Origin: Tubiluchus corallicola
Taxonomy: Eukaryota; Priapulida; Priapulimorpha; Priapulimorphida; Tubiluchidae
DNA: 64,000 bases
Assembly (NCBI GenBank): GCA_030141605.1
Contig: JAQGDQ010000115.1
Coordinates: 466,501-530,500 of the forward strand
Direction of reading: 5' to 3'
Shown here: positions 28,005 through 41,989 of the stretch, piece after piece
How the letters are laid out: the number at the start of each line of letters is the position of its first letter
How positions within the stretch are numbered: the first letter of the stretch is position 1
Position numbers and translations under genes: made by a program
The notes under the pieces: model-generated
What the model was told of the DNA's origin: nothing
The model's input: the letters and a program-made list of their open reading frames with translations, nothing else
Database searches by the model: none

Positions 28005-29905
28005 GTATCTAAACTTTTTGGTTCAGTTTCTTCCCATGTTTGGTCCTTCTTCTCACTACTTTATAATTTTTATGGCTTAACTAACAGTCATTCTTTAGGT
28101 TTAATTGCTTTTCACACCGCTGACTGATCAATTTTCAGTTTTATAATAAATTCCCGAAAGTTGCTGAGGTGGGAATAAACTACTTAAGATTGCAAGTGGT
28201 CAGTTGCGTAATTTAAGTCTTAATATTTCTGTACTAGTAGTAGTAGTTGTAATAAAGGCTTTCGTTAGTTCCGTTTTACGTTTTTATTGGCATCTGGGAA
28301 GCTTAAATACATTAATCAGCTTGGAAAACGTTCACAGTACCTTAAATGCATTTATTAACTGTTGTGAAAAGTACTAAAAATGTTTATATAAAATATAGCT
28401 GAGTTGTGAAATGTGATTTTGTGGGTTGTTAAAGTTTCCATGCTCTTAGCCCAGTAACGATAAAGCACTACTATGTGTAAATGTTTTATCTTTGTTGCTG
28501 TAGCATACTTACAGTTACAGTGTGCGGAAAGGCTTTCCCACATGTTGAAACTAGTCCCTGTGTTTCTGTTTTCAGTATGCCTGCACTGACCTTTTCACAT
28601 TTTGTTCTGCTTTAAGTAATTGGTTGAGGTACAGTAGCTGGGTATTATGATTAAAAGCGCCTTGTATATGCACTGGAAAAGCCATTTTGTTTGGCTTCAC
28701 TTTAACTTTTTCACACTGGCAACTGGCAAGTACTACTACCTGCATACAGTTTAAACATGTGCAGCATATTAGCGGCAGAAAGTGTTCATTCCTAAATAGT
28801 AATCAGGCAAAATTATTTAAGTGACTCAAATTTGGTATTTAGATTTAGTTTCTTTGATATCTGAATGTTAATTTACTTTTGCAGAAATTAGAAACATAGT
28901 TTTAGTTAGCCTAGTACTCACTAAACACAACAATAATGCTGACCAAATGTTGACCTTGTGATGTGATTTAATCTGTGATTATTTTTGGCTTTTAAATGTG
29001 ATTTTGGAATTCAGTAAGCTGGTCATCCTCTGTAAAAAGTTAATGTAGATATGTCACACAATGCATTAAATGTTCTTTGTAGCCTAGAAATATTTTAGAG
29101 CATTTCTCGGTCGAGCGTGAAACATATTGTCATGAGTGGGACTCTCTAGCCGACTCTAAGTGCCTAGTTGTACACTTGGTCAAAATTGTACACTTGAGTC
29201 TTTAATGGTGTTCTGCATATATCTAATTTTAATGCACTATTTTCAGAGCTCACAGTTTTTTCTTTATTGCTCAAATTTCAGATGTCATTTATGTGATTAT
29301 GTCTGATCCATAGTTGTTATATAGTTAGACATCATTATGATTTTAGATCAATATTTAGTTATTTTTATTATTTATTCTTTCTGCCTTTCATAGGCTTGTT
29401 GTGCAAACTTCAACAGTAGCATACGCATTATCGTTATGGTCACAAGCTTATTTAATTAATGCATTCATGTTTTCTTTATTCATAGAATATTTGCTTTAGT
29501 ATAACAATTATGAAATCAAAGTTAATTAGTTAGCGAATAAAACCCACCTGAAAAAACTTAATTTCATCAAATGCAGTGTCAATGCAAAATCGGCTTTATC
29601 ATAATCAAGTGCGGCTATCAAAATGAAAAGGAATTAAATTCCAAATGTAGTTATTGATTAACAGTTTTGTAACTAATCAGTTCTGTCTCTTATGTATAGT
29701 GTTTTCTTACATATGTTTTTATAGTCCAAGAGTTCTCAAAAATTGACTGATACATTGAATTTGCATTTTTGGTATTTTTTACGCTAATCTATTTTTGTGC
29801 TGAAAATTGGTCATTGGTCGCGGAAATTATCGCACATTTTTGAATTTTGCCACATACTGTCTAGAATTAGTAATAAATCCTTAATGTGTTTTGTTTATGT
29901 TTTAG
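28005..29905 (+). other. mex3: mex3 intron (1901 nt, GT-AG)
   Basis: Donor caag|gtatct; acceptor tttatgttttag|gttg. Joining the exons gives CAA GGT TGT AAA (Gln-Gly-Cys-Lys), exactly the KH1 sequence expected, which confirms both sites and phase 1. The interior is AT-rich, with no ORF or recognisable repeat. Confidence 0.95.
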
Positions 29906-31164
29906 GTTGTAAAATCAAAGCATTGAGGGCCAAGACCAATACGTACATCAAGACTCCGGTGCGAGGCGAAGAGCCCGTGTTTGTCGTCACTGGAAGGAAA
30001 GAGGACGTGGGAGCGGCAAAAAGGGAGATTTTGTCTGCTGCAGAGCACTTCAGTCAGATCAGGGCATCAAGGAAGAATGGCATCACTACGGGAAGTAGTG
30101 GGACAACAAATGGTCTCTCAGGTCCACCAAATCCCGGTACTCCAGGCCAGACGACAATCCAGGTACGAGTTCCATATAGAGTTGTGGGGCTTGTTGTTGG
30201 TCCTAAGGGGGCCACAATTAAGCGCATACAGCAGCAAACACACACATACATAGTCACACCCAGTCGCGACAAAGAACCAGTATTTGAAGTGACCGGACTT
30301 CCGGAGAATGTGGAAAGTGCTCGGCGAGAGATTGAGGCTCACATTGCGGCACGCACAGGCGGAGTCATGGACGGAAATGAGGAAAATGAGTTTCACCACA
30401 ATGGCATCAATAATGGCATGGAGACCTTCCGGGCTAGTCCAAACGATCTTGTCGGCACCATGTACAAGACCGGATCTACCAACTCTGCCTTTACCTCTTA
30501 TGACAGCAATAACATTTTCAGCCCATCTTCTACTCAAGACACAAGCATTTTCACATTTCCACACGCTAATGGGTCGTCTAAGATCGCTGACCCAAGCGCG
30601 TTTAGTAATGGCTTCGGAGTTTATGAGACAGACGAAGGAATCGGTTCTCCAAGTTTCGATCCCTCAGCTCCTCCACCGAGCAGCAGCCCATTCATGTGGC
30701 CGTCAACTTCAGTGACACTTTTCGGAAATACAATCACCACCAACAGCATGAGCTTTATGGGGCCCCGTAGCACAAGCTTGAATGGTGTTACTCCGCCTCG
30801 CCTGTCTCCGACGTTGGACATCGACCATCCTCCAGCCCGCCGCATCCACAGCGATCCCATTGCTGCCGGCAGATTGGCAACCGTATTGCCAAATTTCACT
30901 TCGCTGCCAAATGGTGGCGTACAGTTCCCCTCGTCAAGTGCCAGCGGTAGTGTGTCGAGCAGTCCGACCGATTCAACCGGATCAAGGCGCAAGAGTTGCC
31001 GCGACTGCATCTTGTGTTTCGACAGCGAGGTCGTCGCAGCGTTGGTCCCTTGTGGACACAACCTCTTCTGCATGCAGTGTGCCAAGAGCCTGTGCGAAAA
31101 ACCAGATGCAAATTGCCCAGTATGTCACAACCCCGTCTCTCAGGCACTACGCATCTTTCCATAA
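29906..31164 (+). CDS. mex3: MEX3 RNA-binding E3 ubiquitin ligase, coding exon 2 (residues 83-501)
   Basis: Completes a 501-residue protein. KH1 spans about residues 73-134. KH2 spans about 167-228 and has its GPKG loop at 181-184 and near-perfect family conservation (VPYRVVGLVVGPKG, THTYIVTPSRDKEPVFEVTG). Residues 229-440 are a low-complexity linker rich in Ser, Pro, Asn and Gly, probably disordered. It holds an ARRIHSDP segment like the conserved RxxRSDP of other family members, a likely phospho-regulatory site. A C-terminal C3HC4 RING has its ligands at Cys450, Cys453, Cys465, His467, Cys471, Cys474, Cys486 and Cys489, all present, and ends in the family's LRIFP tail. KH1/KH2 read RNA; the RING gives E3 activity in some paralogues. 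The whole gene is intact. Nematode MEX-3 lacks the RING, so this is the full metazoan architecture. Confidence 0.97.
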
Positions 31165-31600
31165 ATCGTATCATGTATGTATCCCATATATGCACAGCCA
31201 GTAGGCCTATTTTGAGATTACCGTGTATCATACACTTGTTTACTATGTGGAGTTTGCCAAAATATGCATATATAATATATTATATAGTGTACCTGTCTTA
31301 GCATCTCCTGTTACTTGAGCATATATATAAATTTCTATATCGAAAACATCTTAAGATAGATCTACATAATATTGTATAGCTGGGATTATATAGCTGTAAG
31401 AGTGGCCTAAGCGCCTCTTTTGTATCTCATTCATAAAGTACAAAAATTAAAGACTCCTGCTGATGCATTCTTGTGAATGCATGTGTTATTGTGAGATTTA
31501 GTTTTAATATATTATATTTTACCCAGCAGATGTTTTATAGTCAAAAATACTTTATTTTATTCTATACAAATAAATTAATAATTAATGTGAGTGAGAGAGA
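31165..31600 (+). terminator. mex3: mex3 proximal 3' UTR and poly(A) signals
   Basis: AT-rich sequence after the TAA stop. ATTAAA at 31446-31451 is followed by a GT-rich element (31467-31496), which suggests cleavage near 31466. AATAAA at 31569-31574 is an alternative. A short (GA)n run is at 31588-31606. MEX3 genes often have long regulatory 3' UTRs, so the transcript may extend well past 31600 into the equally AT-rich DNA. Confidence 0.55.
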
Positions 31601-34600
31601 GAGAGAGCCCGAGTTAAAGGGACGTTGTGATCAAAATACAATTACAGAAAACAAAGTAAAAAAGTTTTTCCTGTAACTGCCTTGTATAATTAATAGCTCT
31701 TAAGCTTGTATGATTTGTTGCACACGTTAGCTTAGTAATTCTATTTTAATATATATAATTTACTACCATTTTTGTATATGTCGGTGTGATGGCAGAACAT
31801 ATACAGAGTTTTATTTTCAAGCCAAATCTGGGCCTGTGCGTTCTACTCTATCTGCGCTTGTTTTATGTTATTTTTGTGCGCTTTGCCAATCTGTAAGCTT
31901 GTATGTTTGTTGTTACCTGTTTGTTTTTCTGAGCATGCTTCTTTGTGCATGTAGTAGGGGCACTTTTCTAAGCCCCACATATGTAAATTACAGTTATGTA
32001 AAGTATTATTGGTAGTACAGTATAAATTCCGAGACAAAATTATTTTATAGGGGTAAATCGTATAAGTTGTTCCCCTGCCACATGCACGTGCCGCCTGCTG
32101 ACAAATTGACAGGTTGTGTGAAAGCTAAAAGACGATCTTATCATAGTACTTAAACTTTCAAGAGTCTTTTGGCTTGAACACGTTTTGTTGTGAAGTTTGC
32201 ATTGATTTGTTTTTCGCGAGGTAGTCTTCCACCATTATTTGTATATATAAATCAATTTGTCATATGTGTTGAATTAGAATACTATATTACATACATGGTC
32301 AGCTGGCTAGCTTTCACTGGCTGTGGACTGTTATTAGCTATAATTATATTATATAAATTGTAGATCTATAGATATGGTAACGTTAAAAATGTACATCAGC
32401 ATCGTTCATTGCGTGTCAGTCTCTCTGTATGAAATATCACTCCTCAGTAAGGCACTGTTTTATGTTAGTCAATGTATTATGCAAGATACCAAAACTTGTG
32501 GGTGTTGAGGGGGCAAAGTGTGCATATCGTCTGATTGCAGCTGACCAAGCTCAACATATTTCTATCTGGAAATATAACGAAATACGCAATAATCAAAATA
32601 TATGCAGAATCGCCTCTTGTGTTACATTGATACGTATTTATATGATTGTATATTGCTTATTTAAGTCGTTGAATGTGAATTGCTAAGAGTTGTACAATGC
32701 CATGGCTGGTGTTTTACTATTATGATGGTGTCGTTTCGTCGTCATTCACTCAGTGGTGTAGTTTAGGCACAAACCAGCTCATCAATAGCCGATATTTATT
32801 GATTTTTATATAATACCAGTGATATTTCGTGCGTGGTGTTGATGGACCAGTATTGTTGTTTCAAACTTGCCAAGTGCGCCGGAGCGGGGCGTCTCGGGCG
32901 TTCAAGTTTCTGACTATTAGTTGAACTTTTTGCTTTAATCTCACGTACTAAACTAGTTCTACTTCCACTCTGCTAGTTTGAAACTCTCAACAATAGGCAA
33001 TTGTGTGGGCGCAAATGACACCTTCACTAAAACTGTTCTATTCCTGGTGTATTGTTGCCCATTCTCTCAACGAACCAGTGATTTATCTGGGCAGAAGAGG
33101 GGATGGGGGAGACAGACATGCCCAGAAAAACTGAATGGGTAACTTCACTAATCGAGTTAATTTATTAAACAGTTTTTTGTGTTCTTAATCAGGTTCTCTA
33201 TTTTCTTTTCTTATCATGTATTACATCTTGGCGGAGCAATTACGAATTAAACTCACCAATGCCACCATGTTCTTGTCATTTTCTTTTACAGTTTTGTGGC
33301 TATACGCGTGTTTTTTATGTTTTCTTTTTACATTTTTATTTTCTTGCCACGAGTTTTGCCATTGACTAATTTGCAAAAATACATACTCTGTGAGTCTGTA
33401 ATTCTGTGTTATATTTTGATGCATTTTAATTTTACCAACTTCGCAAAAAGTTTTATCATCAAATTTGTTTTTAGAACTTTAGAAAAAAATAAACTTAGAA
33501 TAAAAAAGTCCTGTTTATGTTAGTCTCTTTAGGTGCTCAAAACTCGTGCATCAGTATTTCTGAATAACTAATTATCGATTTTATTTGCCTTTGTTGAAAG
33601 GCGACTTAAGTTCTCGTAAGGTTTATTCGTTGAGCTGGTTTAATAGTAGTAAAAAGATTTTCATATTATGAATGAATTATCTAAATATGCAATACTGTTG
33701 TGCTTTTAGATATAATATTATAAAGTCATACAATGGCTTTTAGTTTTTTCACTGTGTTTCCAGGGTTGTGTATCATCTATGGTTTGTTGGATGTGTTCCC
33801 AAAGAGATAATGATATAAGTAAAATATTATAGTTCCAAGCTAAATAATAATTTCCATATATTTTTATTATTCATGTTTATTACCCTATGAACAAATGTAT
33901 TTTGAAGTTTAAGATTACCTCTTTTGTGTGAGAGTTTAAACGTACTTAAAGATGATAATAATATATGTTAATTTTTCATTAAAATATGAACATTTGCTAT
34001 TTTATTTTTCAGACTGTGAATTATGACACGTATAGATAAGTAAAATGTCTTTCTTAAAAAATACTAATAACTTTAATTGTTTCATTTGCGAACTGTTAAG
34101 ATTTTCACTTGTTTGTAGATTATGGTCAAGTTGACTGAACTCTCTAGTGAAGAGTAGCTGGCAGACAGTGCATTGATCCAAACACATTTTACAACGCGAA
34201 TACAGTACAGCCTGCACTAATATAGTAGTAATATGTATTTACGCGATTGCTAGTTTATTTTTGTGCAAAGGGCAACTTCACTCCGTTCATTAATCTCGCG
34301 CTATACTATAACTGGTAGTGCCATTGATATTTACGCTTTGGTTACGTCAACCAGACGATATAAGTAGTTTGGGATCGTTTCAAGTTTAGAGGGGTGTTAA
34401 GCAAATTAATTTTGACAAATTGTTCTGATGAAGTAATCGTATTTGGTGTTTGCAACAAGTAACACGACTCGATGCGAACCACGTTGGTCTGACGTTAATA
34501 CAGCATGCAGTGTTATCGGTAGCCTATTTCCAAGTGTACAGAGACTTAATCACTAACATCTGTGTGCTCCGGTTTCGAAAAGGAATGGGGTTACCGCTTG

Positions 34601-35870
34601 TTGTTGCTGAGTTCTGACATCGTGTGCTGTACATGCTAGCCTGCCCGTTGGTTGAAAAACACGACGTGCGCATTTGGCAATAATTTCTGATTGAAAAATT
34701 ACTCTAAGGTCGCGAGTCGTTTGAGTTGGGGGCTCCAAGAAAAATCGTGGAGAGATGTATCGATCGGCTGTGGTTCTACGCTTAAATGCTTTCTATCTGT
34801 TTATACATGTTTTCAGTCTACAGGACTGTAGCCATATTATGGCTTGCCTCAAACTTCATTACGCTAATTCGATTTCGTCCGAATGGAACATCTATAATCA
34901 TTTACTAGCAATTTCGCCATTACAATTCTGTATACACACAGATTGATTTAGGATTTGAGACTGGCACTGTATTTGGTCCGCTCTCAGCGGGTTTGTATTG
35001 CGGTTAATAGTTACAATATATGACAGCGACCTAAAACTTTCAGTCGTAATTTGAAAAAGCGAAATGCATACCGAGCGACTTTTTGACGTGTTAATTTCAT
35101 AAATGCCGCAAGCTTAGTTCCGCGGGCGTTTTTTCTTAAGCATTTGTCATTTTGGAATTTAATTTTTCGCGCAACAACTAACGTTACACAACCGTGACCT
35201 ATTGGTTTACTGTTCACCGTCTGCAGCCTAATTTTTGGGCCACAAAGGCGGTTAGAATGAATAATTACTTTTTGTTTAACTAGTTTATACTGGGTCAACA
35301 ATGCATGAAGTTTGGATAAAATTTTCACATAAGGTAAAGTCTGTTTTAAAAGCAAAAAACACGCTGCTGTATTTTGAAAATCCACTCTAATACTGTACGT
35401 GTTGAAACCGCAGAAAATCGCGCTCACGAAATATTTTGAAAACGACGAATATCTGGATCGAATCTGGTTTTCAGGATCTTTTAGAACATAAGTCCAAGTT
35501 CTTGACTGGTGTGTTAGATTTTAAGACAAGTCCAATTCTATCCTGATAGATGACGTACAAACTTATAAAGGATTTGGATCAATCATGCCACGGGGTTTAT
35601 AAGGTTTAAACGTTAGCATATCTCGACTCAAGGCGCAATTTTCATTTTTTGATATTTTTGTTTAACAACATGACAGGTACAATTTTAAACAGAAGTTTGA
35701 ATGATGGAAACAACTATAAAACATCGGTGATTAAGAACTTGGACTTAACCAACTGAGTTCAATTCCGATCTTTCATATTTTCATTCTTTATAACCGTATT
35801 TTCATAAGTGAATTGAAACTCTGTTCCCGCCTCGTAAAATCGCCTATACAGTGAAGTAACTACGTGTAGA
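31601..35870. other. AT-rich non-coding stretch, possibly distal mex3 3' UTR at its left
   Basis: No gene recognised. The first ~2.5 kb is especially AT-rich and resembles 3' UTR sequence. A 138-codon minus-strand frame at 35011-35427 is open but shows no family motif. Confidence 0.45.
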
Positions 35871-36873
35871 AGACTCAGTTTACTCTCTGTGTATTGAGAC
35901 CTGTAAATCGGAACGCAGCTGCTGCTGTTGCAGTTGCTACGACCTCGAAGCAGAACGTTGGAACAAAGGCTTTTGTTAGCAGCTTGCTAGCGCCACGTGG
36001 CTGATCAGTCATGTACGTCGCTTAGATTTCCCGCCAACTTTAGTAACGTGAAATGTTCTTATGCACGTGTGCTATTCAAGCCTTCTGTTAAATGCCGTAG
36101 TTGCAAAATGTGCTTATTTTACATCATTGGTCTTCGCAGACAGTTGTTAGCTTCTGTTTATACGCACTATACTCTTACAACAGTCTGCAAATACTGGGCC
36201 ATAAATGTGCTCTCACGGGAGTCCTACTACGTTATAATTATTGTTTTGAATCGATATTAATGACCACATTAGCTACTCCGGGTACATGAAAACTTTATAA
36301 GTAAAACAGCAACAACAAAAATGACACAGTAAGAACACTTAGAATTATTGTTTTGAACCAATTACAATTCCCATGGCACTGAAGAAAATCATGAAATCAG
36401 TTTTCACCCAGCAATTCTCATGTACGTCCTCATGATGTGAATATTTTTCTGGCATGTTTGATTACGTTTATTGTTCGCGTTTTCTGTACAAACACTAAAA
36501 CGAACCACTTATTGAAAATGTGCGGTTACCATGACAACCAAATGCTTCTTCACAATATCGATTTTTTATCGATGAATTTGATTACCACAATGTAAAAACT
36601 TTACAGTTTAATACTGATTCGTGTACCCAAATTAATTACATTATTGATGCCAAGTCATCAATACAGAGCTTGGCCTATTTGGATATAACTGTACTAGATT
36701 AAAAACCGCCCACGGCGCTGGCTATAAATTAACTGCCGTTTGATGAGCTGCGTCCGTCTACCGGTCAGTGGTCACCCGTCGATAGCCATTGGCCACAGGT
36801 GAATTACCTGACTATTAGGTTATAAGTTCACAGGAACTTGAAATCGCTTAACAAGCTGCAATTTAATGCTGCG
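35871..36873. promoter_or_regulatory. Possible promoter-like patches (CACGTGGCT; TATA box)
   Basis: A CAG/CTG-rich patch at 35915-35950 precedes CACGTGGCT at 35994-36002. TATAAATT lies at 36723-36730 in a slightly GC-richer setting. No confident gene follows. Confidence 0.2.
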
Positions 36874-37023
36874 ATGATTTTGGGATTCGAAAAAAGCCTG
36901 GGAACAGAATGTTTTCTTTTCAGAGGATTTTCAACATTAGGTTATTGGATTTTGATGTTCGCATGTGTCAGTACCATAAGCTTACTTCACGATGCACTTG
37001 CAGTTACAGGACAAAGAAGTTAA
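36874..37023 (+). CDS. Weak candidate: 49-residue ORF with a signal-peptide-like segment
   Basis: An ATG at 36874, about 145 bp after a TATAAATT, opens 49 codons containing a hydrophobic run (GYWILMFACVSTISLL) ending in an Ala-x-Ala-like site (DALA|VTG), then stops. It could be a signal-peptide exon of an unseen secreted protein or simply chance. No homology is recognised and no donor site is convincing. Confidence 0.12.
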   Translation: MILGFEKSLGTECFLFRGFSTLGYWILMFACVSTISLLHDALAVTGQRS

Positions 37024-40000
37024 CAGTTATAATGTGGTAACATGGGTGCCGTGCGCAACCTGACATACAATCTCGCTTGATGACTGCAATCCATATTCAT
37101 TCAACGCAGTGTAGGGTTGTTTGGATAACAGTAGACATGAGTCATTCCCGCGGCGCTGATAGGGCCAGCCTCGACTATTATCTTCAGGGGTAAAGCCGGT
37201 AGCAAGTAATCCAAACTCGCCTAACAGCGCATTTTGTTGGCAAAGTGCCAAGTGCCGTTCGTACTGCACTTACTGTACATGAAAATATTTAATAAACGTC
37301 AAGATATTCGCAGTAGATACATTTGATCACTGAAATCCATACGTTAGTGGCCATTTGACCTAGTTTTCAGGAATTAACAGCTACAAAACTAAAATGAAAT
37401 TTTCATTTTTATGTAGAAAGTATTTTTTATTTTAATATTTTACGATTTACAAATATATTATGGCAACACACAATAGTTTCATAGTGTAAAAACATGCTGA
37501 ACAAAGAAATGTTTCCGGTTTTAACCAATGGCTGAAACTTGCTAAGGTTGTTCAAGAAAAGAAGGTACAAGAAAAAAAAGATTTTTGTTTATTCAAATTG
37601 ATGATTAAGATGATCAAATTGATGACTGTGCATTTACCTGAGCCTATACGAAGCATTAAAACCCCGTCACATCAGATGATGATCATAAACAATCTTTGCG
37701 AAATAAAGAATTTCTCGATAATCGTGGCCAAATCTCGGAAAATCATTGCAAAGTAAAAAAGAATTGCTTTTTCCACGATGTCATTGGCTTCTTCCCCGCT
37801 GTACTGCAATCGTCATGAACGTATAGTGACATTGTACTACCAGCGCAAGACAGGCCCGAACAAGCTATGAAATTATAGCCCTGATACAAATACGATGGTA
37901 CAATGTCAGTAAGGGCTAGTACCATGGAGTGACACTTATGAGACGATTATATCGTCCGAATCACGCCCATCTTCGGTTTCTTAACTGATCTATTTCTTCC
38001 CCGATCTCGCGGCAATGACTTCGAACATGCTCAAAAATTTTCTGCGACCGCGAAGAACTTCGCGTGCCTAGCCGTTTCAGTTACGTTGTTTCTAAGATTT
38101 AGAACATATTGCGGTGATTTGACGGAGACTGGCTCATGTTTAAAGTCTTCTGTGGGTGTGACGGAGGTATTAAGTCGATCTTAAAATTACATGAATCATT
38201 ACGCGAAAGTGAAATGTTGACTGTGTTGTTGTTTCTATAATGATATTGATCGTCTGATACGGACGCAAAGTCATGTAATTTATCATACAGAACATTTTGT
38301 TATTTACAATGTAGCAGTTTGGCAATAAAGGTTTTATAAAGAGCATTTCTTCAGCAAAGACGGAAAGGACTGCCGTGATGAATTTATGACCACGAACGTT
38401 CAGAATGCAAACAGCTTCCATATCTTCAGGCAGTCGTTATTGGTAATAACTGGCGTGCCCCTTACGGGCCCCAATAATGGGTGTTAAATTTCACAACCAC
38501 GAGGCACAGATGTGCAGAGTTTACTGGTGTGCAAGGTGCAATAGATATTTTGTGGGTTTCGATCTGCCACCTACAGATTGGATTAGGCCTATTCCCGCCA
38601 TTTTATGGAAACAGACTATGGTATAGGTAGATGCCTATTAGTCAGTTCATTTTTTGTCGCCGTGTCTTCAAACTGGGGTGTAAGACCAGTAAAATCAGTA
38701 CTAGACTCCTAATAATAGTCTGGACAGCGTTGTCCAGTTTCTAATAACGTTGTCTAATAATAGTCCAATTTATAGTGGCTACCCCCCCCCCCATTATTCG
38801 TAGGACAGTTGGCTACTATTGATTTTAACGTCTAATAAAAAATTTATACATAAAATGTATTCATTATTTCTGAGGAAACAACCGCCTATTATCGAATTTC
38901 TCTAATTCATTTAAAGTACCGGCGATTATTTTTTTCTTGGCTTCAAGAAACACAATCCCACTTAAGCACTGCTACACATTTCAGGTGTCAGTTAAACTCA
39001 GTTTGTGATAACATAATGATAACATAGTATAGGCTGTAAACGACAACAAGAACACATTGCACCCTCTAGCGGCAAAAAAGTAAAAGTATGTCGCGTTCGC
39101 ATCACACTTAATATTATTGATTTTTAACAGTTCGAACAACTGAAGCTAATTAGGGTCAATTCCTTGTACGCGTTCAAGGTGTAAAAATAATTTACTGTCT
39201 ATTTATATTGAAAGTATATTAATTTCTCTTATAACAATGGTTACTGTCCGTTCCGAAATGAACATTTTTTGTAATTCAGAAAAGGCATTAGAAAATACAC
39301 CGGACTGTAACAATGAGGACACTGAGGCGATGATGACAATGGTAATTGCGGTAGTATATAGGGCCCATAATAACTAGATTATATGATAGGAAGTTTTATG
39401 ATTGATTACATCTAAATCCTGTGAAATATTGAAACGCATACCGAACGATATATCCTGAAAACAGTTCATTAAGTAACTAATCAAATATTGATAAACCCAC
39501 AGTAAACTAGTATGATTAGTTTTCCAGGCATTTTTGATGTCTTGTACTGGGTATAACAGAAGGCATAGGAAACAAAACAGTCTGAAATTTGAAGTGTTTT
39601 TTTACATAGCATTTGTCGCAGCTTTTAGTCAGAAGTTTTTGCGTTTTTACGTAACAGACTTTTTCACACGTGAATATGCGATCGTGGAAATTCTCGTTCT
39701 AAGCCAGCACGATTAAACACGTAAACTAATATTTACGAATTTGAGATTAAAACTTGGCCATCCTAAACAAATAACGTGTTATGCAAGGAAGTAACCGTTT
39801 CGAAAGGTTTAATTTCGTCATTCGCGAGGAGAAAGTGTTTAATATAAAAAATATGGAACTACAGGTCATACGTAGCGCCATCTTTAGCACAAGAAATACG
39901 GAAAATGTCCGTAAAACTAGTTAGGCTAATTGTGGTCTCATCTGTACTTATTTGACTTGCTGTCAGTTACGGGACTACTACCTGCTTGCTTTTAGTGTTG

Positions 40001-41989
40001 CATTTCTTTCGACACTTTACAAACTTCTATGCTAAAATTATATAGTTTTCTGCAATTATGTAATCACTATAAATCTACAGCCAGTTATTACATGTGTTAT
40101 CGACTTATCGTCCTCGTTGCGATCTGGTACGTTCGGTACCAGCACTCAGCAATTAATGAATTACGGCATAATTATAAGAATATTTATTCACAAAAGATCG
40201 CAAATACGGTTATATACAAAAACAGATGCAGTTCTCAGTACAAAGAATTAACAAATTACAACAACTTGTTTATTCTAGTGAAAAACTTAGTAGATGTTTA
40301 GTGCATGAAAATCATAATTCTTATAACGTCACTCTATCCTGTTTTTGTACGTCTAAAGTGGAACGCGGATTATCGTCCAATAAATATTTTCGTGCGTTGG
40401 AATGCGGTGCCTAGCGGTATTTATAACCTGCTATGACGTAACACGCCTGCAGAGGGTCACACGTCAACATGAGCTTCTGTGATGAAACCATGGAAGGAAA
40501 GGATGTACGACAGCGAGAAAAGAGAAGATTCCCGTTTAAACTTGTTTACTGCGAAGTGATCTGCTACAGCCTACAGTAAACAAGCGGATTTCAGAAGGCT
40601 GCATAGCCTCATTACCTAGTTAATTAATATTTAAAGCCACAATGACACACCACCTATATATTTGCCTTAATTCTTAGAATTCAAAAGTGTTGATTCAAAT
40701 CAGCTAAAAAGAGCTCTGCGTTGCGTGAATCACAAAAACGCTAAAATAGATACACAAACAAAATTAATATTGTAATTAAAAATCTTTAACTTTTGTTGGG
40801 TGGTCATCATGTAGAGGTTGTGCGATTCGAGACACGGTCTGCACGTTCCAAAATCTAGAAGAATTTTCTTTGGTATATATAATTATATATATATATATAT
40901 ATATTCTTTAGTATTACATATTACATATGTATATACAATACATATATACATTTACTTTACATTACATAATATATATATATGTGTGTGTGTTAGTGCAAAA
41001 AATCTGTAATTGTAAATACATGCAACCATATATATATGTTATTAATTACACATACATATTAATTATGTTATAAATTTTGTTTGTGCATCTATCTAGCTTT
41101 TTTGTAGTGCCAAAATTAATAATTGTGAGTACATTCTCACATGGAAGGAAGTGATGTTTATTTTTTGGACCATCTTGCATTTCATCGCCCTGAATGGTTC
41201 TGTGCAAGCCTGAAGCCACTGGTATGACATCATCATGAAACGACCGTTCGCATTTGTGCTTGCAAGAAACTGTAAAAGGGTAGTAAAAGGCTGCATTCTG
41301 ATATGGGGACATTTAATTAAGTCCATTCTCAAGCTACAAAACATAACAAGTTGAGACCTGTTCAAATGTCGCGATCGATCGTAAAACTGTTAACAACCGC
41401 AAAGCATAATAAAATATCCTAGATGCTAGTTAAAATGTAAATGCCAACATCTATTTCCAGTGTCCATAAAGTCGATAATACGATCCACTATTTCAAATTA
41501 ATCAACGTCGTACGTTTTTATGAGTGTCTTCGTTATCAGACGGCTTGTTAGTTGTTAGTCATAACGAAGAAGGCCTTTTTAGTGTTCCATTTCATCTGCT
41601 TGGCTTCGTGGCAACTGTCTTTTCTGTGAAAACTTCGAGAGGCAAGTTAAAAAGTTTTTGGGATACACAAAAAAGCGGGCTTCAATAGCTCTATTTCAAC
41701 ATAAATATGACAGACACAGCAGCAGTTTTCATTATTACGAGGGCTACTGCATGGATTGATAATATCAAGCACCACGATAGACTGTGATTGGAAAGTACGT
41801 AGCCGTAGCCGTAGTAGTGCGGTAACTGTGTTAACGGTAACGGTAACACAGTTTTAGCTCGCCGTGGTGTGGATTTAAGCAATCGTAATTATTTTGTTCC
41901 TTACATTTAACCACCAAGATGGATTTTAGGAACTCAAGACAAGTCTGACACCACAGTACTCTGCAAGCACTTATTTTATTCTTGAAAGT
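37024..41989. other. Non-coding stretch
   Basis: Holds poly-C 38782-38792 and (AT)n runs at 40874-40905 and 40969-40990 with nearby GT and ACAT repeats. Only short anonymous ORFs; none recognised. Confidence 0.5.

Noticed and set aside
29981-31301. Several ORFs of 70-154 codons overlapping mex3 exon 2 on both strands
   Set aside because: Shadows of the mex3 frame, which alone matches a known protein throughout.
35011-35427. 138-codon minus-strand ORF rich in Lys, Leu and Arg
   Set aside because: No family motif, and composition fits a random frame in AT-rich DNA.
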